A DNA stretch of 20,733 nt from DASZVN01 sp035547055 (lineage in GTDB: Bacteria > Pseudomonadota > Alphaproteobacteria > Rhizobiales > Methylopilaceae). Positions 8,292-15,419 of this stretch are shown piece by piece. The position numbers were made by a program, and so were the translations under genes. The notes beneath the pieces were generated by a model. It had not been told where the DNA came from and did not search any database. It worked only from the letters and a program-made list of their open reading frames with translations. The DNA lies in NCBI GenBank assembly GCA_035547055.1, contig DASZVN010000230.1, forward strand, positions 1-20,733, in the 5' to 3' direction. How positions within the stretch are numbered: position 1 is the first letter of the stretch; the number at the start of each line of letters is the position of its first letter.

Positions 8292-10343
8292 CTATGCCGC
8301 GGCGGACTTGGCGTCGTCGCCGTGGACCAGCTCGCGATAGGCCGTGATCGGCGCCGGCTCGCCGTAGAAGAAGCCCTGCACCGAGGGGCATTGCTGGTCG
8401 CGGAGGAAGGCGCGCTGCTCCTCGGTCTCGACGCCCTCGGCCATCACCGGGGTGTTGAGGCTCTCGCCGAGGCGGAGGATGGCGCGCACGATCGCCGTGC
8501 TCTTGGTCGAGCGCCCGACCATCGAGACGAAGCCCTGGTCGATCTTGATCTTGTCGAACGGGAAGGATTGCAGCGTCGACAGGCTGGAATAGCCGGTGCC
8601 GAAATCGTCCATCGCGATGCGGACGCCGAGCTCCTTCAGCCGCGTCAGCAGCGCCAGCGTGCGCTCGCCGTTCTCGACCAGGATCGATTCGGTGATCTCG
8701 AGCTCGAGCCGCTCGGGCGCGAGGCCGGTCTCCTCCAGCACCCCGACGATCGTCTCGAAGAGCCCGTTCTGGCGAAACTGGGCGGCCGAGAGGTTGACCG
8801 CGATGCCGAGCGGCCGCCGCCAGCTCGCCGCCTCGCGGCAGGCCTCGCGCAGCACCCATTCGCCGAGCAGGAGGATGGTGCCGCTCTCCTCGGCGATCGG
8901 AATGAACACCGACGGCGACACCGCGCCGCGCACCGGGTGGTTCCAGCGCAGCAGGGCCTCGAAGCCGATGACCTGCTCGCTCCCCATGTCGAACTGCGGC
9001 TGGTAGTGGACCTGGAGCTGCGCCGTGCCGAGCGCCTGGCGGAGATCGAAGCCGAGGCTGCGCCGCGCCCGGACCGCGTCGTCCATCTGCTGCTCGAAGA
9101 AGCGGCAGACGCCGCGCCCGGCCGCCTTGGCGCGCGACAGCGCGATGTCGGCCTGGGTCATCAGGACGGCGAATTCCTGCGCGTCGGCGGGGTACAGCGC
9201 GACGCCGATGCTGATGCCGAGGCTGAGGCGGTTGCCCTCGACCTCGATCGGCTGGGAGATGCGCTCGATGATGCGCCGGGCGAGCGCGGCGGCGGCCTCG
9301 CCGGGCGCCGGGTCGGTCACGAACAGGGTGAACTCGTCGCCGCCGAGCCGCGCCGCCAGCGCCGGCGGCGGCCCGAGCTCGCGCAGCCGCCGCGCCACCT
9401 CGGCGAGCACGCGGTCGCCGGCGCCGTGGCCGAAGATGTCGTTGACGTCCTTGAAGCCGTCCATGTCGAGGCAGAGCAGCGCGCCGCCCTGCCCTTCGGC
9501 GGCGGCGCGGGCGATGGCGGCGACGACGCCCTCCTGGAAGCTGGTGCGGTTGAGGAGGCCGGTCAGGAGGTCGTGGCGGGCGAGATAGTGCAGCTTCTGC
9601 TCGTTCTCGCGCCTGGTCTGCAGGTCGAGCACCCAGGTGATCAGGACGGTGCCGAACATCAGGATGGTGACGGCCGCCACGGCGACGCCGACGAGCTGGC
9701 CGTTCAGCGCCCGCCCCGGGATCGCAATTCGGGCATCGGGCACGAAGCCGATCGCCGACAGGCCGAGGGCGGCGAGGACGGCGAGCGCGACCGTGACGCC
9801 GAGCGCGCCCTGCGCCCGCTCGCGCCCGCTCGCCGCGTGCCCGGCCGCCGCGAACGCCAGGGCGGCGAGGCCGACGGCGGCGATCGCGGCGCCGCCGAGC
9901 GGCACGGCGTGCCAGACGAAGCTGCCCTGGGCGTGAAGCCCGACGAGGCCGACGATCTCGACCACCGCCATCCCCGCCCCGAGCGCCGCGCCGGCGCCGG
10001 CCCGGCCGAGCGGCGTCGCGGCGCGCCGGAACAGCGTCAGCGCCGCCCAGGACGACGAGATCGCGGCGATCAGCGAGACCATGAGCCCCGGGGCGGCATA
10101 GCCGACGGCGGCGTAGGGCGCCGGCGCGTAGGCGAGAAGGGCGACCGCTTCCGCGCCCCAGACGCCGGTGCCGGTGGTGACCGCGGCCAGGAACACCCAG
10201 CTCCGCGCGGTCGCGGCCTCGTGGCCCTGGGCGTGGCCGAGGACCACGAAGCCGCCGACGGCGGCGCCGGCACTCAGCAGGATCGCGAGTGCGAACAGCC
10301 ACGGGTCGACGCTCTGCAACAGATCAGCAGCGAATTGAAGCAC
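8292..10343 (-). CDS. Membrane c-di-GMP enzyme: MHYT-like 7-TM sensor, GGDEF and EAL domains
   Basis: A 683-residue inner-membrane protein. Seven hydrophobic helices (about 13-240) are followed by a diguanylate cyclase domain (about 250-415) and a c-di-GMP phosphodiesterase domain (about 430-670). The cyclase has an intact GGDEF at 334-338 but no RxxD inhibitory site before it (the position reads PPPA). The phosphodiesterase keeps E462 of EAL, N517, E549, D579-D580, K600 and E636, so it looks active. Net output, synthesis or breakdown, cannot be predicted. The membrane part matches the three-fold helix pattern of MHYT sensors, but the histidine positions are Glu65, Glu129 and Ser196. It sits near the exopolysaccharide locus, a process often controlled by c-di-GMP; that connection is inferred. 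It is the only gene of its transcript as far as can be seen. Confidence 0.93.
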   Translation of the reverse strand: MLQFAADLLQSVDPWLFALAILLSAGAAVGGFVVLGHAQGHEAATARSWVFLAAVTTGTGVWGAEAVALLAYAPAPYAAVGYAAPGLMVSLIAAISSSWAALTLFRRAATPLGRAGAGAALGAGMAVVEIVGLVGLHAQGSFVWHAVPLGGAAIAAVGLAALAFAAAGHAASGRERAQGALGVTVALAVLAALGLSAIGFVPDARIAIPGRALNGQLVGVAVAAVTILMFGTVLITWVLDLQTRRENEQKLHYLARHDLLTGLLNRTSFQEGVVAAIARAAAEGQGGALLCLDMDGFKDVNDIFGHGAGDRVLAEVARRLRELGPPPALAARLGGDEFTLFVTDPAPGEAAAALARRIIERISQPIEVEGNRLSLGISIGVALYPADAQEFAVLMTQADIALSRAKAAGRGVCRFFEQQMDDAVRARRSLGFDLRQALGTAQLQVHYQPQFDMGSEQVIGFEALLRWNHPVRGAVSPSVFIPIAEESGTILLLGEWVLREACREAASWRRPLGIAVNLSAAQFRQNGLFETIVGVLEETGLAPERLELEITESILVENGERTLALLTRLKELGVRIAMDDFGTGYSSLSTLQSFPFDKIKIDQGFVSMVGRSTKSTAIVRAILRLGESLNTPVMAEGVETEEQRAFLRDQQCPSVQGFFYGEPAPITAYRELVHGDDAKSAAA

Positions 10344-10657
10344 GTGCGCCTAACCCCACAACTCTCGGTCGGCCCGATCGAGGCGCGCACCGTATGCCCC
10401 GGACGTCGCGAAAACGTAAACAGCTCGAATCAAGTTTTGGCTTCCACAGGGGCGCGGCGCAGTCTTCTCGGCATTTGCCGCAATTCTGTCGCGATTAACG
10501 ATGAATTCTTACCCATTCTTATGATTAACCGTTCATGAGCGGGACGACCACGGGCGGGCGCGACGGCCGCCAGAACCGCCGCCGCGCCTGCGAAACCGGC
10601 GGGGCGGTTCGGGCGTTGAGGGCGCACGACGTAATCCGCCAGCAGCGAGAAACCCCG
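10344..10657. promoter_or_regulatory. Divergent promoter region with phased AT-rich repeats
   Basis: This 314-bp gene-free spacer lies between the divergent GGDEF-EAL gene and the DUF883 gene. Its centre is clearly AT-richer than the surroundings. GATTAAC occurs at 10493-10499 and 10523-10529, exactly 30 bp apart, and between them ATTCTTA occurs at 10505-10511 and 10515-10521, exactly 10 bp apart. The whole-turn spacing looks like an operator for a DNA-binding protein. A weak promoter candidate toward the DUF883 gene is TTGCCG with a TAACGAT-like -10 ending near 10502. No reliable promoter was found toward the GGDEF-EAL gene. Confidence 0.45.
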
Positions 10658-11014
10658 ATGGCCTTGCGTGACAGCCTGTCCGGCAGCTTCACCGACCGGA
10701 TCGACGAGTTGAAGTCCGACATCGCCACGCTGAGCGATGACCTGCGCCGGCGCGCGAAAGCGCCGCTCGCCGGCAACGGCCATGGCGGCTCGCTTGCCGC
10801 CGGCCTCGGCCTCGGCGGGCTGGCGCCGGCCGTCGAGGAGCTGCTCCATACCGTGCAGCAGGCCGGCAGCGGCCTCGCCCGTGATGCCCGCGACCGCTCC
10901 GGCGAGGCCTATCGCGCGGTCGAGCGCACGGTGGAGCACAATCCGATGCCCGCCATCGCGGTCGCGATCGGCGTCGGCTTCCTGCTCGGCTGGCTCAGCC
11001 GCCCGTCGCGGTAG
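10658..11014 (+). CDS. DUF883 (ElaB/YqjD-like) tail-anchored small protein
   Basis: A 118-residue protein with an amphipathic, charged N-terminal region (helix about 8-35), a Gly-rich middle (about 40-55), a second helix about 57-92, and the conserved DUF883 ending NPMPAIAVAIGVGFLLGWLSR (95-115). That ending is a single membrane helix at the extreme C-terminus. Family members in E. coli (YqjD, ElaB) are inner-membrane proteins linked to stationary phase and ribosome binding; whether this holds here is unknown. The frame is open from an ATG at 10535, but that would add a basic, non-conserved extension reaching into the AT-rich operator-like region. The ATG at 10658, giving the family's usual beginning, is preferred. 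It converges with the Wzc-like gene. Confidence 0.82.
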   Translation: MALRDSLSGSFTDRIDELKSDIATLSDDLRRRAKAPLAGNGHGGSLAAGLGLGGLAPAVEELLHTVQQAGSGLARDARDRSGEAYRAVERTVEHNPMPAIAVAIGVGFLLGWLSRPSR

Positions 11015-11032
11015 CTGCACCCGACGCCGGAC

Positions 11033-11063
11033 GTAGGCATCGCCTTGCGATGCCCACCCTACC
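11033..11063. repeat. GGGCATCGGC-type palindrome between convergent genes
   Basis: GGCATCGC (11036-11043) and GCGATGCC (11047-11054) form a perfect 8-bp stem around CTT, with partial flanking symmetry GTAGG/CCCTAC. It occupies the 58-bp gap between the convergent DUF883 and Wzc-like genes and may terminate both transcripts, though no T-tract follows. Related palindromes lie at 15324-15349 and 16971-16988. Confidence 0.6.
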
Positions 11064-11072
11064 CGGAAGGCG

Positions 11073-13331
11073 TCAGGCGCTCGCGGGCGCGGCGGCGTCG
11101 CCGCCCGAGGGCCGGGTCAGCAGCACCACGATGTCGTCGAGACCCTCGCCGACGAGGCGCCGATAGGCGGCCTGGGTCGCCGGGGCGGTGGCGCTGCCGA
11201 CCCCGACCAGGATGGCCGCGCGGCAGCGCTTGGCGAGGCGGGCGAGCGCGGCGTCGCCCTCGACCGCCGGTCCGACCACGAGGACGAAATCATAGGTCAG
11301 GCCGAGCGCGTCGAGCACGGTCTCGAGCCGCGGCCACGCCGTCGCCTTCAGCACCTCGCCGCTGCCGTGGGGCACGAGATGGGCGGCCGAGCCGGCGTCG
11401 CGGTGGATGGTCTGGCCGAACGAGGCGCCGCCGCCGAGGAGCTCGCCGAGCCCGGCGTGGTCGTCCTTCGGCGCGGCGGCCGCGAGCACGGCGCTCTGCC
11501 CGCCGGCGTCGACCACCACCACCTTGCGCCCGGCCTCGGCGAGCGCGCGGGCGAGCGACAGGCCGACATCGCCGGCGTCGGCCCCGCCGGACGCGCCGAC
11601 GAGGAGGATGTCCATCGCATCCTCGCCCTTGGGCGCGGCGGCGAGCTTGGCGGCGAGCTGGCCGACCACGGCGGCGTCGGCCGCCTCGATGTCGACGGGG
11701 GTCGAGCGGCGGCCCGCGGCGGGCTCGTGCAGGCGGCCGAACGCTGCGACGGTGTCGGCGACCGGCGGCACCGCCACGATCTCGTCCGCGGCCGGCGCCT
11801 TGACCGGCTCGGCCGGCGTTTCGGCCGCGGGCGACGCGGCGACGGTGACCGCGCTCGCGGCCCTCTCCCGCACCGGCAGCGGCGTCGCGATCGGCGCCTC
11901 CGCCACCGCCTCTCCTTCCTCTGCCGCCGGCGCCGCGCGGCGCATCAGCTCGCCGGCGGTGACGACGCCGGCCGCGATCATCAGCGCCGCGAGGGTCGCG
12001 ATCACGACGATCGGCACCGGCTTCGGGAAATAGGGCGTCGAGGTCGCGACCGCCTGCGAGATGACGCGGGCGTCCGGCGGCAGCGCCGCCAGGCTTTCGC
12101 GGGCGACGGCGTCGCGGTAGCGGGCGAGATACTGGTCGAGCAGGTTGCGCTCGGCCGCGGCGTCGCGCTGGAGCGCCTGCAGCTCGATGTCCTGCTGGCC
12201 GGCGGTGGCGGCGACCACCTGCTGGTCGGCGATCTCCTTCCTGAGGCTCGCGACCCGGCCGGCGGCGACCTTGCCCTCGGCCTCGTAGGCCGCGGCGAGC
12301 TTCAGCGCCTCGTCGCGGATCTGGCGGTCGAGCCCGGCGAGCTGGGCGTTCATCTCGCGGAGCTCGGGGTGCTGCGGCCCGTAGGTCAGGCGCGCGCGGG
12401 CGATCGCCGCGCCCATCAGGGCGCGCTGCTGCACCAGGGCGCGCATCAGCTCGGAATTGGCGATGTCGAGCGATTCGGCGAGGCTGCCGGAGGCCACCGC
12501 GGCGCGGATCTGGGTGGCCTTGGCCGCGGCCACGGCCTCGTCGCCGCGGGCGCGGGCGAGCTCGCTGTTCAGCTCGCCGAGCTGCTGCTGCGAGAGCGGC
12601 GCGTTGTTCGAGCCGATGAAGAGGTCCGACTTGCTGCGGAAGTCCGCGGCCTTCTTCTCGGCATCGGCGACGCGGGCGCGCAGATGGTCGATCTCGCCGC
12701 CGAGCCAGGTCGAGGCCGAGCGCGTCGACGACTGCTTCGCGCTCTGCTGGAGCGCGAGGAAGCCCTCGGCGATGCCGTTGGCGACGCGGGCGGCGAGCTC
12801 GGAATCCTTCGATTCGAAGTCGATCGAGATGACGTTGGAATGGCCGACCTGGAAGACGTCGAGGTTGTCGTAGTAGTGCGCGAGCACGCGCTCCTCGGCC
12901 GACATCCGCCGCGGATCGCGGCGGAGCCCGAACAGCACCAGGATCCGCGTCGGCAGCGACATGCCGTGGGCCAGCGGGTCGAACTCGGTCAGCGTGCCGA
13001 GCTTGAGCTTGCCGATGACCTTGACCGCGAGGTCGCGCGACAGGACGAGCTGGACCTGGCTCGCCATCTCCTGGTCGTCGACCGCGCGGTCGGTGCGGGT
13101 GACGCCGGGGTTGGCGATGCCCGGACTGGTGTAGACGTTCTCGCTGTTCTCGATGAGGACGCGCGCCTCGGAGCGATATTCCGGGGTCATCCGGGCGACG
13201 ATGAAGATGGCGAGCAGCGCCACCACGACCGTCGGCACCACCACGCGCCAGCGCTTCCGCCACAGCGCGCGGCCGAGAGCGCCGAGGTCGATTTCGCCGC
13301 CGCGTTCCGGCTCAGGCGACAGGCTCGACAT
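11073..13331 (-). CDS. Wzc/ExoP-like polysaccharide co-polymerase with degenerate tyrosine-kinase domain
   Basis: A 752-residue inner-membrane protein of the chain-length and export family that spans to the Wza-type exporter. It has a Wzz domain from about 13, membrane helices at about 29-47 and 438-461, a large periplasmic coiled-coil region (about 205-410), and a GNVR-like segment before the second helix (ARVISQAVATSTPYFPKP). A long Ala/Pro-rich linker (about 465-545) leads to a MinD-like fold (573-740). In that domain the Walker A lysine is missing (GASGGADAGDVG at 579-590), Walker A' reads VVVVDAGG, and Walker B has lost its Asp (VLVVGPA, 683-689). There is no C-terminal Tyr cluster. It is therefore probably a structural pseudo-kinase. 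The gene diverges from the exporter genes across a 166-bp spacer. Confidence 0.9.
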   Translation of the reverse strand: MSSLSPEPERGGEIDLGALGRALWRKRWRVVVPTVVVALLAIFIVARMTPEYRSEARVLIENSENVYTSPGIANPGVTRTDRAVDDQEMASQVQLVLSRDLAVKVIGKLKLGTLTEFDPLAHGMSLPTRILVLFGLRRDPRRMSAEERVLAHYYDNLDVFQVGHSNVISIDFESKDSELAARVANGIAEGFLALQQSAKQSSTRSASTWLGGEIDHLRARVADAEKKAADFRSKSDLFIGSNNAPLSQQQLGELNSELARARGDEAVAAAKATQIRAAVASGSLAESLDIANSELMRALVQQRALMGAAIARARLTYGPQHPELREMNAQLAGLDRQIRDEALKLAAAYEAEGKVAAGRVASLRKEIADQQVVAATAGQQDIELQALQRDAAAERNLLDQYLARYRDAVARESLAALPPDARVISQAVATSTPYFPKPVPIVVIATLAALMIAAGVVTAGELMRRAAPAAEEGEAVAEAPIATPLPVRERAASAVTVAASPAAETPAEPVKAPAADEIVAVPPVADTVAAFGRLHEPAAGRRSTPVDIEAADAAVVGQLAAKLAAAPKGEDAMDILLVGASGGADAGDVGLSLARALAEAGRKVVVVDAGGQSAVLAAAAPKDDHAGLGELLGGGASFGQTIHRDAGSAAHLVPHGSGEVLKATAWPRLETVLDALGLTYDFVLVVGPAVEGDAALARLAKRCRAAILVGVGSATAPATQAAYRRLVGEGLDDIVVLLTRPSGGDAAAPASA

Positions 13332-13497
13332 GGACCCTCCCTACTCGCACGACGGCAGCGGCGCAGTCCGCGCATGCCGGTTTTCCCCTCGCCATGGTTG
13401 CGATGTCGTTAACCAAGAGCGCGGCCCTGCCCGCCCAAGCCTTTGTTAACCACGTCGGCGCTATCTCCGAGACAGTCGCCTGCGCTGCGGAGTACCC
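13332..13497. promoter_or_regulatory. Divergent promoter region of the exopolysaccharide locus
   Basis: The spacer separates the Wzc-like gene (minus) from the Wza-like gene (plus), so promoters for both are expected here. It contains two copies of GTTAACCA, at 13408-13415 and 13445-13452, 37 bp apart. TTAAC is the half-site of the cell-cycle regulator CtrA (full site TTAA, 7 bases, TTAA), but the spacing here does not make a full site. No confident -35/-10 pair was found. Confidence 0.4.
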
Positions 13498-14070
13498 GTG
13501 CCGATGGTTCGCTTGGTCTCCTTGCTTCCGTTCGTCTTCGTGGCGGCCATGACCCTCGGCGTGAGCGCCTGTGCACCGCCCCCTGCCCCGGTGGCCTTCG
13601 CCGGCGAGCCCGGGCCCTACGTGCTCGGCCCCGGCGACAAGGTGCGGCTCACCGTCTACGGGCAGACCAACCTGACCGGGGTCTATCCGGTCGATGCCGG
13701 CGGCAAGGTCACGGTGCCCCTGATCGGCGCGGTGCCGGCGGCCGGCGAAACCACCTCCGCGCTTCGGGCCGCGATCGCGACCCGGCTGCGGGGCGGCTAT
13801 CTGCGCGACCCGGACGTGACCGTCGATGTCGACACCTACCGCCCGTTCTTCGTCCTCGGCGAGGTCACGACCGCCGGCCAGTACCCCTACGAGGCCGGCA
13901 TGACCGCGGAGAAGGCCGTCGCGGTCGCGGGCGGCTTCTCGCCCAGGGCACGGCACGATTCGGTGATCATCGCCCGCAAGGTCGACGGCCGCATCGTGCG
14001 GGTCACCGCCCCGGTCACCGCGCTGATCGAGCCGGGCGACGTCATCACGGCGCGGGAGCGCTGGTTCTAG
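13498..14070 (+). CDS. Short Wza-like (OPX) polysaccharide export lipoprotein
   Basis: A 190-residue periplasmic lipoprotein of the OPX family that forms the export conduit with the co-polymerase. It has a signal peptide with lipobox VSAC, putting the lipid on Cys25. The poly-export domain (about 38-113) includes YVLGPGDKVRLTVYGQ, a typical opening, and one SLBB domain (about 115-186) follows. The protein then stops. E. coli Wza is twice as long, with more SLBB repeats and a C-terminal helix that crosses the outer membrane; neither is present. GTG at 13498 has GGAG five bases upstream; the ATG at 13504 is the alternative. The GT4 gene begins 8 bp after the stop, so the two are surely co-transcribed. 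Confidence 0.92.
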   Translation: MPMVRLVSLLPFVFVAAMTLGVSACAPPPAPVAFAGEPGPYVLGPGDKVRLTVYGQTNLTGVYPVDAGGKVTVPLIGAVPAAGETTSALRAAIATRLRGGYLRDPDVTVDVDTYRPFFVLGEVTTAGQYPYEAGMTAEKAVAVAGGFSPRARHDSVIIARKVDGRIVRVTAPVTALIEPGDVITARERWF

Positions 14071-14078
14071 GGCTTTCG

Positions 14079-15218
14079 ATGCGTCCGTTGCGTATCCTGC
14101 ACTGCGTCCGCGCCCCGATCGGCGGCATCTTCCGCCATATCGAGGACCTGGCGCGCGAGCAGGCTGCCGCCGGCCACGAGGTCGGCGTGATCTGCGACTC
14201 CGCGACCGGCGGCGCCTTCGAGGACAGCCATATCGCCGCGCTCCGCCCGTCCCTCGCGCTCGGGGTGACGCGGCTGCCGATGCGCCGCCAAATTTCGCCG
14301 GCCGACGCGCTCGCCGCGCGCCGGATGCTGGCCACGGTCTCGGCGCTGAAGCCCGACGTGCTGCACGGCCACGGCGCCAAGGGCGGCGCCTATGCCCGGC
14401 TGATCGGCACCTGGCTCAACCGCCGCCGCCCGGTCGGCCGCTTCTATGCGCCGCACGGCGGCAGCCTCCACCACGACCCGAAGAGCGCCTCGGGCCGCGC
14501 CTATTTCGCGATCGAGCGCGGGCTGGAGCGATTGTCCGACGGCCTCGTGTTCGTCTCGGGCTACGAGAAGGGCGTCTATGCCGCGGCGATCGGCGCGCCC
14601 CGGGTCGCGACCACCGAGGTCAGGAACGGGCTCCGCCCCGCCGAGTTCGAGCCCGTCGCGCCGGCCCCCGACGCGGTCGATTTCCTGTTCGTCGGGATGA
14701 TGCGCGACATCAAGGGGCCGGACGTCCTCCTCGCCGCGCTGAAGGAGCTCGAGACCCGCCACGGCCGCCGCGCCAGCGCCCTCTTCGTCGGCGACGGGCC
14801 CGACCGCGCGCGCTACGTGGCGCTTGCGGCGGAGCTCGGCCTCGGCGCGCGGGTGCGGTTCCAGGCGCCGACGCCGGCGCGCAAGGCCTTCGCCGCCGCG
14901 CGCGCCGTGGTGGTGCCGTCGCGGAACGAATCGAGCCCCTACATCGTGCTGGAGACGGTGGCCGCCGGCATGCCGATCGTCGCGACCGCGGTCGGCGGCA
15001 TTCCCGAGATCCTGGCGCCGGAGGCCGACCGGCTGGTGCCGCCTGGCGACGCCGCCCGCCTCGCCGACGCGCTCGCCGCGATCCTGGCCGACCCGGCCGC
15101 GACCGCGTCCGCCGCCGCCGCGCGCCGCGCCTATTTCCAGCGCCGCCACACCCTCGCCGGCATGGCCCGCCGCATCACCGAGTTCTACCTCGCCGCGCGG
15201 CCCGACCTCGCGGCGTAG
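14079..15218 (+). CDS. Glycosyltransferase family 4 (GT-B fold)
   Basis: A 379-residue cytoplasmic or membrane-associated transferase that adds a sugar from a nucleotide donor to the lipid-linked repeat unit. The N-terminal acceptor domain opens with ILHCVRAPIGGIFRHIEDLAR, including the Gly-Gly loop. The C-terminal donor domain has the retaining GT4 EX7E motif at Glu284 and Glu292 (NESSPYIVLE), followed by AAGMPIVATAVGGIPEI. The frame is open far upstream through the Wza-like gene, but that part has no similarity, so the ATG at 14079, eight bases after the preceding stop, is the start. The donor and acceptor cannot be deduced. It is the only clear sugar-adding transferase besides the initiating enzyme. 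Confidence 0.92.
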   Translation: MRPLRILHCVRAPIGGIFRHIEDLAREQAAAGHEVGVICDSATGGAFEDSHIAALRPSLALGVTRLPMRRQISPADALAARRMLATVSALKPDVLHGHGAKGGAYARLIGTWLNRRRPVGRFYAPHGGSLHHDPKSASGRAYFAIERGLERLSDGLVFVSGYEKGVYAAAIGAPRVATTEVRNGLRPAEFEPVAPAPDAVDFLFVGMMRDIKGPDVLLAALKELETRHGRRASALFVGDGPDRARYVALAAELGLGARVRFQAPTPARKAFAAARAVVVPSRNESSPYIVLETVAAGMPIVATAVGGIPEILAPEADRLVPPGDAARLADALAAILADPAATASAAAARRAYFQRRHTLAGMARRITEFYLAARPDLAA

Positions 15219-15234
15219 CGCCGCCGCCTTCGCA

Positions 15235-15352
15235 GGCTGGGCGGGCAAGGCCTGCCCACGTCGACACGGGCTCGTCCGGTCGACCACGGGAAGTGCGCAA
15301 GCCGGGCAGGCCCGACTTGCGTCGTGGGCATCGGCAAGCCGATGCCCACCCA
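15235..15352. repeat. Palindromic repeat cluster ahead of the WcaJ-type gene
   Basis: The 201-bp spacer between the GT4 and WcaJ-type genes is filled with short palindromes. The clearest is GTGGGCATCGGC/GCCGATGCCCAC (15324-15335 with 15338-15349), a perfect 12-bp stem. Upstream, GGGCAAGGCCTGCCC-like and GTCGAC...GTCGAC elements (15241-15320) form further imperfect hairpins. Related GGGCATCGGC palindromes are at 11033 and 16971. The cluster could reduce read-through within the locus. Confidence 0.65.
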
Positions 15353-15419
15353 GGAAGCATCCGTCCACGCTAACGGCTTCTTTGCACTTGCCGGGGCAGC
15401 TTGCGGCGAGAGCAGCGCG

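Noticed and set aside
10535..10657. Upstream ATG start for the DUF883 protein
   Set aside because: The 41 extra residues are basic and unlike the family, and that start lies just after the operator-like repeats, leaving little room for a promoter and leader.
13408..13452. Full CtrA binding site
   Set aside because: The two TTAA copies are 37 bp apart instead of separated by 7 bases, so only half-sites are present.
13443..14078. Extension of the glycosyltransferase frame upstream
   Set aside because: This part is the Wza-like gene read in the wrong frame; the GT4 fold begins at the ATG at 14079.
15324..15419. Upstream GTG start for the WcaJ-type enzyme
   Set aside because: It begins inside a 12-bp perfect palindrome and the added residues are translation of the repeat.
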